Assembly (NCBI GenBank): GCA_037576215.1
Contig: JBANDB010000002.1
Location: 1,116,001-1,180,000 of the forward strand
From: Armillaria gallica
Lineage: Eukaryota > Basidiomycota > Agaricomycetes > Agaricales > Physalacriaceae
Length of the DNA: 64,000 nucleotides
Reading direction: 5' to 3'
Each line of letters opens with the position of its first letter. Within the stretch, counting starts at the first letter, position 1. The notes under the pieces were generated by a model. It had not been told where the DNA came from. It made no database searches and was given only the letters and a program-made list of their open reading frames with translations. This document shows positions 26,201 through 36,017 of the stretch, one piece after another. The translations under genes were made by a program, and so were the position numbers.

Positions 26201-27081
26201 CTACCATTGTATCGTGCCACATTGACTCCGTTCCACCGGCTGGTCTTGTTTGGGAGAACAATAGCTGTGCTTACGACTCTGTGTTTACGATCTTATACAG
26301 CATTTGGATGGCCAACTCAGAACATTGGAATAGAGCATTCAACAATATAAACGAAGAATGGCTCGGTCTAATTGGTAATCTTTTTTCAAGGTGTAAAGCT
26401 GGAGCCATGACTCTGGAATATGCTCGAGATGAATTGCGAAGGAAGTATAGCATCCATGATCCATGGAATATGCATTTCAGAGGCTTCACATCTGTCGGTA
26501 ATGTTCTTGATCCACTGTTTGCTCACATGGATCCAGTCAGAGAATCTACTGTGGTATGTAGTAGTACTGCGTGCGATTTTGAACAGAATGGAGGTTGGGA
26601 AACTTACACCTGCATCTTAGAGGATTCAGGTCAATCCAGGTCAATAGCCGAGTGGGTAGGAATGGATTATGTAGAACGTGAGAATTGCCGTTGTGCTGCC
26701 TGTGGTTCGCCACTGGCGCACAGGTACAGCTGGATACGGCTACCTTCTTTGCTGGTTTTCAACATTGGTGGGGAACATTCCATGTTGATGAACTTTGAAC
26801 CTACGTTCAGCTTGAAGGATGAAGACAACAATGAAAAGGTTTACAGCCTGTGAGGCATTATCTATTACTCTCAAGCACATTTTACTGCACGCATCTGGAA
26901 CAGCAACAGCTGCTGGTTGTATGACGGGGCTAGCGTGCAGAATTGAATGGTGCTGGACACCTGGGTCCAATCGACAGACCAGCGCCTGGTGGTGGCCACC
27001 CTTTATTCTTATTGAATCCTTATTAGAATACCAAACAAGTATACAGTACATATATTGGCAACTTACTGCCTCAGAGAATGA
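20225..27081 (+). mobile_element. Helitron, autonomous type but decayed: Rep, PIF1-like helicase and C-terminal protease-like domain
   Basis: One frame runs with interruptions from 20225 to about 24045, then a one-base shift, then a second frame to 27081. The N-terminal Helitron-like region (20297-22387) contains FAFIAFSHMQ and GAPSWYITLSP. The Rep HUH motif is LHLHILLWI (22397 onward) and the catalytic Tyr region is LYISNYITKSS (about 23008-23040). The helicase has Walker A GGMGGTGKT (about 24451-24475), Walker B VFLDEVSML (about 24670) and GDFAQLPPI (about 24790), as in PIF1/RRM3-type Helitron helicases. The polyprotein continues in frame into a ubiquitin-protease-like domain. It is disabled by TGA at 21344, 22385, 23672, 23735, 24874, 26131, 26851, 26944 and 27013, by TAG at 21659 and 25042, and by the frameshift. 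Termini are not established; the limits given are those of the coding region. Confidence 0.85.
26134..27081 (+). pseudogene. USP-like cysteine protease domain at the Helitron C-terminus
   Basis: This segment is in the same frame as the helicase and separated from it only by TGA 26131-26133. WENNSCAYDSVFTILYSIW (about 26248-26304) resembles the Cys box of ubiquitin-specific proteases (Asn then Cys). After TGA 26851-26853, IIYYSQAHFTARI and CWLYDG (about 26857-26930) resemble the His box (Y..HF.AR / W..YDD-type). Between them are two CxxC-like pairs (CAAC near 26693) that could bind zinc, as in the USP finger. Protease domains of OTU or Ulp1 type are known at the C-termini of some Helitrons and Ginger elements. 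That this one is USP-type is an inference from motif order. It may be a deubiquitinase acting with the Rep protein. Confidence 0.6.
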
Positions 27082-27207
27082 TACGGAAGTCCGCATGCAA
27101 TGCTGTAATCAGCATGTCACACTGTGTTGCGTGATCTCATCACGTGGAGGTGACAATCGATTTTTTTGGTGGTCTGGCTTGCACCGTTGTGACTGTCGCA
27201 GCATCGA

Positions 27208-27234
27208 CCATATTGTCAGTATGGACGTTTCTAG
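27208..27234 (+). terminator. Candidate Helitron 3' end: small hairpin followed by CTAG
   Basis: CCATA (27208-27212) and TATGG (27220-27224) can form a 5-bp stem. CTAG follows at 27231-27234 with T as the next base, as expected for a Helitron 3' terminus (hairpin, then CTRR, inserted before T). The stem is short and no 5' TC end was matched, so this is weak. Confidence 0.25.
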
Positions 27235-28311
27235 TTTGATTCCGTATAATCAAGCTGTTTTAAAGAAACCAGAGATTTCCTCAACTGCTAGGACCCTCCC
27301 AACGGGGAACATTCCTGTCCAAAACTCCGGAATATCACCACCAGTAAGATACCTGGTTCGCTCGGTTTGGATGGGGTCCTTATACTGTGTTTATAGGCTA
27401 CAGGGACATCTTCTACCACTCTCGTTGCTTGAATACCCATGGAACTGTTAAGGAAGATCTTTCTGGCTATGAAGGAAGGGTCAGACTGAACGTTCAAAGT
27501 TGGAGACTCCTTGGAAACCAGGTACCGCCTGGCGGCCATGAATAGAGTATGGCGGGATGTCATGCTGAACCACTGTCCAGATTTATGGGCTTATTTTTGT
27601 GTGGTTTTTGAAGATTTCCTTGGGTCAGAGGAGAGCTGTGCCTTTTTAGAGCACCCTACATCCTTGGTTCTTGCAAGGTCTGGGAATCGACCTTTGGATT
27701 TCTTGTTCATATCTTCAAGTGTGGAGTGTGACAAGGAGGCCAGTTTCGCGGTCTTCCGGATGCTACTCAGTCAAGGAACCTGCTGGTGATCGGCCATCCT
27801 ATGCGTGGATTCGCTTCATATGCCCTTATTGTATTCGCTGCATGACTGGTGTCCACAGCTCTTATCGTGCCGGATGATGATGCAGGAGCCTGTGGCTCAA
27901 TATGCCGGTAATGTGTATGCCTTCGAATTCGCTGAATCCATCCAAGTTTTCGGGATCATTGGTCTAGGCCCTACCACATCGGTATTCCTACCAGCGTCTC
28001 GCTTGACCCAGTTCGCAGATAGGCATTTTACCATAGACTGTACCATGTTGGGGCGTATAGTCAGTTTCTTGCCTCTACAGGCAATTTCACGCAGGTGGAA
28101 ATGCAATAGTTACATATTACGGGTATTTCAAGTCCCCCCGGTGCCGCACATCCTGCTATCCTATCCAGGGTTGTCTTCTTCCGAATGGGATGCATTGCAG
28201 TTATAGATTCAGTGACCTTGCCGACCCTCCATGCTTTACTTGTGGGAACAGGTTTTTATGACTTGGCAGGACTCAATCATCCCGACCTCGACCCCCTTAC
28301 TCTAACCTCAG

Positions 28312-29966
28312 TGATGGGCCTGAGACTTCCGTGGCAACGGCAACACCAACTCAGAATGAGCTTGGTTAATTAACGTAGTGGCATGGCAATCAAGGCGATC
28401 GTGTGTGCGAGTGGTTTGGGGCACCTCCGTGCAGTAGAACAATTCCTCTATACGCAAGAATACACTGTGACTTTAAGTCTGCGAAGTAGTACTGCTTGGT
28501 AGTCGAGTACTAAATGCTATGGCTTCAAGCTGGTAGGGATCTCTCAAAATGAGAGGGAACGAAAATGGGTATGACGTGAATACCACGAATCCATATGAGA
28601 AAATGTCGCTTGATGGTAATCGGAGCGGGGTGAACGATAGAGAATAGACTAAACGGTCGGCAATAGTCTGTGGGCAAGCAAAGCGATGAGAAAATGGCGT
28701 GGGGACTGCGAGTGTCGAAATAAACGTGGAACGAGGTGCTGAGGGTGGGCTGGCAAGAGAAAACGTGGAACTATGAAAACTGGTGGCGATACTGATCCTA
28801 TACGATGCGAGGGTGCTGAGTCGATGTCAAAACTGGTCTGGTACTGAAATGATCCTATCCTATGTCAAAAATAACCTTCAAGTCCACTCGAGGGACTGAT
28901 ACTATACGAAAACTTGCTGAACTGATCCTAAGTCTGCTCTGAGACTACCCAAGTGGGCGACAATAACGATGGCGAAAGAGAAACGATAAAAACTCCAATG
29001 GTGCGAAAGTGAAATGATGACGGCCTATAAAAGATAATGGGGGTGAGGTATAGCACGGCGATCACGTATTGGCACAGTATGAGCATGCACCAATAGTGTT
29101 AAGAGCAAAGAGCGCATAGGGAAGGACTCTTCACAGTTAAAAACCGTGAGATAACTCTGGTGAGCTCAAGAGTCAACGTGCAATCAAGAATATGCTGGTG
29201 CAAACGGTATATTGCCATAGAATGGTGAATAAACATTGTTTACTGGCGATAGACTAGAGCATGACAATAATTGACATAGTCTGGGGTCAACTGGAGATGA
29301 ACTACTCTTGAACTACATTTTCTAACTAGTTTTTATACTACAAGTATGAATTTATAAATAGAGTAGATATGCGAGACTTAGTAAGGCCGTAAAGCCTTGG
29401 CTTTGTAAAAATCGTAGGTAACATATGGTCCTTGGTCTTCTAAAGTAACAGCAACTCATCGACGTTGCCACATATGGATGTGAACCGTATGGTTTTGCTT
29501 GAGCGATGCATGGATCATTAGGTGCTGTTTAGCTGCGGATTACTGAGCGATAGTCGTCATACTGAGGAATATGCGTGGGGCAATGTTTTCTTGAGGCCTT
29601 GGCGGAGTAACAGCCTTAGTAAACACGGTCTGTAGTTGCCGTAGCTGGGAGGGTACTCGTGCCAATCACATCATTTTCATTAAGTGATCAATGAGCGCAT
29701 CAACTGAGTGCTTCTGAGTGATGCATCAATTCCGTATTGGGATGATTGTTGATCAAAGGTGCCTTGCCGTGATGAAGTATGGCAATTATGATGCATGGCA
29801 AGATGGGATGGATAACAAAGCGCGTAAGGAGTGGTTGTTGTAGGATGAAAGTGGTATCAATGTGCGTGCAATCATTGGTTTGCTGAAAGGCTATTGAAGG
29901 GACAGTAGCATTAATTAGCAGGCAAAATCCGCGAATTCTGAGCGTACAGAGCCAGGAGGCTCATCA
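28312..29966 (-). mobile_element. E5: solitary TG...CA element, family B, reverse orientation
   Basis: The ends are TGATGGGCCT (28312) and AGGCTCATCA (29957-29966). The flanks are TCAG (28308-28311) and TCGG (29967-29970), a 4-bp duplication with one CpG to CpA change. It aligns end to end with the reverse complement of E4. The 1655-bp body is without coding capacity. A TATA-like motif lies near 29325-29355 on the minus strand. Confidence 0.8.
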
Positions 29967-30404
29967 TCGGTCAAAAACATGCTTGTTCGGTCGAAGTGCC
30001 AAAATATGCTGCGTACCATAGAGTTCCACAGGCTCACCCTCACTGACGATATATTGGCCATTATTCATCTCTCACCCGCTCTGGAGGCAATGCTGCTCGA
30101 GGTCAGTAGTTGGGAAACAGAAACCAACATGGTTTTGCAATGTTTGTTGGCAGAGTTGGGACGCACCAATAGCAATAGCACTTTATCCTGCATTCCTTCA
30201 CTGTCCTTGCTGACACTTCATGTCAAGTATGTTCCTCACCATCTTGTACTGTCATTTTACCATGATGGTCTCATTGATACCATGGAATCGAGGGTATCAT
30301 CCGTTCCTGATATGCAATTCACTCTGTCTATCCTGTTTGAAAACGATGACACTTCGTTCCTCCCTCTCGACCCAGATTCTCGGTCCAGGTTGGTGCAATG
30401 CCGA

Positions 30405-32133
30405 TGATGAGCCTCCAGGCTCTGTATGCTCAGAATTCGCGGATTTAGCCATCCATCACCCAATACCTTCAAAACGATGCCATTATAATCCCCACATACT
30501 CCATAACACTGCCAACACTCGATAATACCACGGATTTTCGCAGTATATGCCACAAACATTCAGATACAGTCCTAAAACCATGACATTCACTCCTCACACA
30601 CTCCGTTATCCTTCCCAGCTCGCCTCGCATCACAATTACCGTATCCCATCATGGCAAGGCACCTTTGATCGACAATCATCCTAAAACGGGGTTGCTATAT
30701 CACTCAGAAGCACTAGTTGATGTGCCCATCAATCATTTAATGAAATGACGTGATTGACGCAAGTACCCTCCCAGCTACGATAATTACAGCTACGGCAACT
30801 ATAGACCGTGTTTACTAAGGCTGTTACAGTGCCAAGACTTCGAATTATCGTTGCCCCACGCATACACCTCAGCATGGCAACTGCAGCTCAATAATCCGCA
30901 GCTACACAGCACCTTATGATCCGCTCATCGCTCAATAAAACCACACGGTTCACATCCATACACGGCAACGTCGAGGACTTGCTGTTACTTTAGAACCACA
31001 GATACCATATGTTTACTATGGCTATTACAAAAGCCAAGGACTTACAGCCTTACTAAGGCTTCGAAGAATATTCTATTTATAAAATCATACTTGTAGTATA
31101 AAAACTAGGTAGATACCGCATTTTTAGAGGGAGTTCTTACCCAGTTTACGAGGCTACGGCGTTACCAGTCAGCTACGGTTACTCCAAGTTATTCCTCACC
31201 GCTTGCTTTACTCTTTAAACGTTGTTGGTTGCACCAATACACGAAATCTTGCGTCAATAACTTGCTTTTGTCTTTCAATGCCACAACATCACATCACTTT
31301 CACCACATAGGATTGTTTCATCGCTTTCACCTTCTACATCGCCATCGTTTTCATCACCCAGTTCAGTATTGCCTCCGTGTAGGCCCAGTTCAGCTCCATA
31401 GGATCACCCTCGTCTTTATCATTGTTCGGAGTTGCCGTGCATCTATTGCCGCAGCACCCCGCTCAGCACCTCAGTTGCTACGATTTCTACCAGTTTCTTG
31501 CAGTCTCTGTACGTTTATTGTTACTTGTTTCGACTCACAATATTAGGTACACTCCAAGCCACGTTTACTAGGCTATTTCGACGTCTTCTAGTCCATTGCC
31601 ACGATTTCTAGTCCTTCCCCATGTTTTACAGTCCATTGCCACGATTTCTAGCGCATTGCTACGATTACCAGACCTTCCACACGATTACTCGTCCTCACCC
31701 ACGATTACTAGAGCATCGCAACGTTTTCTAGTCCCTCCCCACGTTTTCCAGTCCCTTCCCACGTTTTCTCAATCGTTGCTACGATTTCTAGCCCATTGCT
31801 ACGATTTCTAGACCCATTTTCGTGGTCTCTAGATCATTTTCGCAGTTTCTATTGCGGTTTCTTGGTATTCAAGTCATACCAGATTCCGTCCCATCTCATT
31901 TATCGAGATCCTTCCCGGCTTACAGCCAACGTCTATTAGTACTCCTTGACCAAGAGTACTACTTCACTGACTTAAAGTCGCAGTGTATCTTGTGTTATTG
32001 AGGAATTGACCGCACGGAGGTGCACCGAACCACTCGCAAACACATTGCCTTGATTGCTGTGTTGCTACGTTAATTGCCTAAGCTCTCACCGAGTTTTGGG
32101 TGTTGCCATTGCCACGGAAGTCAAGGCTCATCA
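30405..32133 (+). mobile_element. E2: solitary TG...CA element, family A
   Basis: The ends are TGATGAGCCT (30405) and AGGCTCATCA (32124-32133), a perfect 10-bp inverted repeat. The flanks are CCGA (30401-30404) and CCAA (32134-32137). It is very close to E1 and E3 throughout. The TATA-like core is near 31075-31105 and a shortened 20-bp tandem array at about 31560-31825. Confidence 0.85.
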
Positions 32134-32581
32134 CCAAAACAATGGCAGTGTCTGCACATTTACCGTTGGGGATGTCACCGATGAACATGACTCCATTGTA
32201 TGTTTCCTTGATTAATTTCACTGCAGGACACTTAAGCTCTCCTCAGGAATAACCGTTTGGCCTGCATAGTGGTACAAATGCATTGTCCTGTACACGTATC
32301 CAATAAAATACTGATAAAATGCATCCTGGCTCCCACCATAAATCTCATTCTTACGGATAACAGGCGAGTGTTTGCTGTGATCATGGGTGGTCAGAAACAA
32401 CGCAATTGAATGGTCACGTGTGACCACACCAGGCCATCACCCAGATCGCTCCGTCTTTTGCAGTTGCTCTTTTCACCCGGTCATGCAATGTGTTCCAGTA
32501 ATGCCTAAGTACGTACTTGGTTTTGTCTATCATTCGTCAATTCACAAAATTGACTGTTGCATTTAGATCAGTTTACTGGAA

Positions 32582-32875
32582 GTGCAAGATGAGAGGCATT
32601 CCGAGCGACTGGTGAGAGCTATCCTAAACACGGACTTCAACTTCAGCTCACATGCTCTGTCAGTCATAGATACCCTGGGGGACATCAACGATGTTGAAGA
32701 CTACTGGTCATGGGTTTCTCATCATTTCCTATCTGGCCTGATGGGCCTCGACATTGTGTGGAGTCGATCACTTAGAATGGCTGAGGTTCATGCAGCTACG
32801 GACATTTTTTATGAGACACAATTACAGGCCCTAAGAAGAGAGGTCGCTCGCTGGAATCTCTGTGAGTCGGGGTGA
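32582..32875 (+). CDS. Short hypothetical ORF
   Basis: The open frame of 97 residues (SSHALSVIDTLGDINDVED, then a helical charged end) lies between two F-box pseudogenes. An acceptor-like AG precedes it. It may be an exon of a degraded gene. I recognise no domain. Confidence 0.25.
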   Translation: MQDERHSERLVRAILNTDFNFSSHALSVIDTLGDINDVEDYWSWVSHHFLSGLMGLDIVWSRSLRMAEVHAATDIFYETQLQALRREVARWNLCESG

Positions 32876-32882
32876 TATCTGA

Positions 32883-34434
32883 ATGTGGGCCAATTCACAC
32901 ATATGGATAGGGTCTTCTACAAATGCCGCTCGGTATGCTCTCAGCCTAACCCAAAGAATGGATAAAGCCCCCCTGCCTTGCAGTATCCCACTCGAAATTC
33001 AAATGATGGTTGTGGCACTGTGTGCATCCATGCACGGCCAGCTGAAGAATATCCACTTGGTCTGCCGCATGTGGAATGATGAAGTTCTTCACAAACATGG
33101 CTTTTTCCATTCGCTCCGATTCGAAAATAGGCCTGACAATGCTAGAGACTGTCGGTGAACCGAGCATTGGCTCTGTTCTTCCATTCACTGCCAGCAACTA
33201 TTCAACACGATTACTGCAATAACTCTGTATCATTGGTTGATGGATAGTCATTGCTGGTTTTTACATACACTTAACTGTGTCGTAGAAGTCAAGATCGTCG
33301 AATGCGGAATCTGGCACTGGCTGTATTGCCTACCGAGCTCAGTCCAGAAGCTGCTTATTTGCCATACAGAGATACAAGTGTGCCCCGGTCTATACAGGCT
33401 CTGCGACCATGATAGTCAGCTTTGCACCTTGATTTTGGATGAAGTAATGGCGCCTTTCATAGTGAAGTTCTGTCTGTTCTTATTTAAAGCATTTACTGAA
33501 CAGTTGTCAAGGTTGGAATGAATGTTGAAAACAGGGTGCTGGATAATACCTGGTGTGCAGACCACGGTCTAATGGACTTGAATATCGAGCCTATACCCAA
33601 ATACTCCTGTGTTTTGACCAAGCTAGCCATATACAACATGGGATTCGAGACCTATAACAACTTCGCACGTATTGTCGATAACCTTGTTGGATCATTGGAA
33701 GAACGTTTAAGTTTATCAGATGTTGATGCTAGCTGGCCTCGAAGGTTGAATGGATCAGAAGTTTACAAGCTCACCTTGGGCTTTGGAACTTTTGTCAGTA
33801 TCAATGCCGAGCTCTGGGATATGTGGGGGATGTACGTACATGAGCTGACCCTAGGAGGTGAGCAAACATCCAGTGTCGTTGATATTTGATTCACTCACAG
33901 CAATCTACAGCAAACGATGATGAAGAAGAAGAAATTCTGTCGCTTGCACACTTTAAGCATCTCAACATGTTACGATTGGAAGTGGATTTGGCCTCTGGAT
34001 CCTTCCCTTGGGCACTACAGGTTCTATGAACCTGGATCCAACCGGAGAAAGTTCTATTTGAACTTGTCATATATGAAGACATGGCATTAGAAAGCACCAG
34101 TGAATGGCGTTGTACTCAGCAAACTTGGGAGGATGACCCTTTGCTCTGGGTTTATTGCGACAGTTGGCAGAAATGGTGGGAGTTCATGACCAATGCAATA
34201 TTGGATGCATTTTCTCCCAATTTGGATAATCGTGAAACCAGGTTTTGTGGCGATTTTGTTATTTCCTTCGTCTCCACAAAATCGTGGTCTGGGGTGGCCA
34301 CACCCAGTAGTCCTTTCCGTTACACAGAACATCTATTGGACTCATACAAATGCTGGTTGAGATGGCATAAATTAGAGGAAGCCAAGGTAAAGGTGCAGAT
34401 GTTAACTTATGAGAGCTATTGCTTTTCTTTTTAG
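32883..34434 (+). pseudogene. F-box/LRR-like protein, broken
   Basis: The F-box begins at about 32960 (LPCSIPLEIQMMVVALC, then NIHLVCRMWNDEVL). Leucine-rich sequence follows in shifting frames (33237-33521 and 33518-33889). A GTGAGC...CTCACAG intron (about 33858-33899) joins to an acidic exon (NDDEEEEILSLAHFKHL). TGA at 34027-34029 (QVL-stop-TWIQPE) again fits CGA. The last open stretch ends at 34434. At least one frameshift lies near 33160-33240 and another near 33520. It is the second of three adjacent F-box relics, probably local duplicates or members of an expanded family. Confidence 0.5.
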
Positions 34435-34586
34435 ATATAGAGATAGATAGATATTTGCATCCTAAATAAGGATTTATCACGTGACACTTCTGCCACTCCC
34501 ACGACAGGCATCCGCTTCTATTCACAGTCCATCCATCCATTCTAATCACTTGACCTTCTATCTCACTATCAATAAAGCCTCATCTT

Positions 34587-36017
34587 GTGTCGGAGTCGCA
34601 TCACTTGATACAACACCATATGTCTGACACCTCTCCCATATTTGCTTTGCCGGTTGAGCTTTGGACCAAAATTTTCAAGGCGGCAAAAGATGCCAACGAA
34701 GGACTGCTACTTGTGGGCAATGTCAAAGATACCCCATATATTATCTCTCAAGTTTGTGCCAACTGGTGAGACATAATCCTGGGAGCTTGTCCCAAGGTCT
34801 GGGCCGATATGAAGGTTGTTATGAGTCCAGGGGTTGGCGGTCTAGGATTGAAAGTGTGGGATTCGCTGATGGTTTTGGCGATGGAGCGTTCTGGGAGCCA
34901 TTTGCTCGATATAGAGTTTCATGGTGTCGAACACGATTCTAACGACTGGAATAGCATCCATTGTTTCCAATACCTACTTGGAGAAGGATATCGTTGGAGG
35001 TCTGCGACGTTGAAGATTGGTCCATGACATTTACCTTTCCTCCATCATCTCCACGATTATTGCCCCCGAATAGAGTCTTCGTTGGTAGACTTGCGCATGT
35101 CGGGTACATCAGGAAACACAAATATTACAGCCTTCTCCTCAGCTACAAATTTTTGACGACTAGTGTTCCAGGGTCTTGGAACCAACACCAAGCTGGATTT
35201 TCCTGTCCATAATATTGATCGCTTAACAGATACTCACATGCATGTGTGCTCAGATATTCACGATAATGTCATTCAGAGATTGGCAAGTGCTTCCAACCTG
35301 CAATGCTTGGAGCTGATGTACGGAGACGTCTTTATTTGGTCCAACTCCATTCCACTCCCAACACTGCTTCCCTCAGTAACCTACCTCCGTGTAACAAACA
35401 TCCATACCTTAGAGGCAGTCTGTGCTCCTGACCTTGAAACTCTGGTCATAGAGCCCCCACGCTTCACCTACTCCAATATCCACGAGACGGAACTGCATGT
35501 GAACATGCTGCCCGCCATGTGTGATTTGATTTGACGTTCCGGATGCTACATTTCCTTGCACACAATCAAAATGCACAACGTCCCACCCCTCCCTTCCATC
35601 TCAAACTTGGTGTGGCTCATACCGTGGATGAAAGTAATAAGTTTAGGCTTCACCTGTTGGACCGGGGAATATGATGGAGTATTTGATTCACTACTCGCGG
35701 ATCTGTCTGTGTCCACAGTCGATGGCAGAGGAACAAGGAGATTAAGATGGATGCAGGACCTGTCTTCCCTATCTCTCATCATTGATACCCACAGGCCTCA
35801 CCGTACATTGTTCCTAACCGACTTCCTCATACGGCTCATGGAAGCCCGTGTCCCCCCCGATGTCGAGTTGCCCTTCATATTCTGTGTCGAGTTAAAAGAC
35901 AGTACTGGTACTGGACATCTGCCCAATCTGTCAAAGGATATCCAAGATCGATTGGACAGCTGCCAGCGAATGGGTAGTTTTTATAAATTCAATGGTAGTC
36001 CAAGCGAAAAAATCTAG
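34587..36017 (+). pseudogene. F-box protein, single frame with four TGA codons
   Basis: Start candidates are ATG 34587 or 34620. FALPVELWTKIFKAAKDANE and IISQVCANW are a clear F-box. One frame runs without indels to 36017, about 475 codons. It is broken only by TGA at 34767, 35025, 35154 and 35532 (first bases). The first falls in ANW-stop-DIILGACPKVW, where Arg is expected after CxxW in mushroom F-box proteins, and all four fit CGA. The rest is leucine-rich (LPSVTYLRVTNIHTLEAV; LVWLIPWMKVISLGF). No intron is required. Four stops and no frameshift indicate decay by point transitions alone. Confidence 0.65.

Larger units (their letters stand above)
27439..32215 (+). pseudogene. F-box protein, interrupted by elements E5 and E2
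   Basis: The F-box-like start is IPMELLRKIFLAM, then RYRLAAMNRVWRDVMLNHCPDLW (27439-27590). Leucine-rich segments follow (SLHMPLLYSLHDWCPQLLS; SLSLLTLHVKYVPHHLVLSF). The frame is broken by TGA at 27487-27489 and 27787-27789 (CGA fits at both) and by a one-base shift near 28200. E5 sits inside a Ser codon: ACC TC(G) joins to GTC AAA AAC after removal. E2 sits after CGA at 30402-30404; after removal the frame continues AAC AAT GGC and ends with TAA at 32213-32215. A TGA also lies just upstream of the ATG (27430-27432), so the true start could be further 5'. F-box proteins usually link substrates to SCF ubiquitin ligases; this copy cannot be functional as it stands. Confidence 0.6.
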
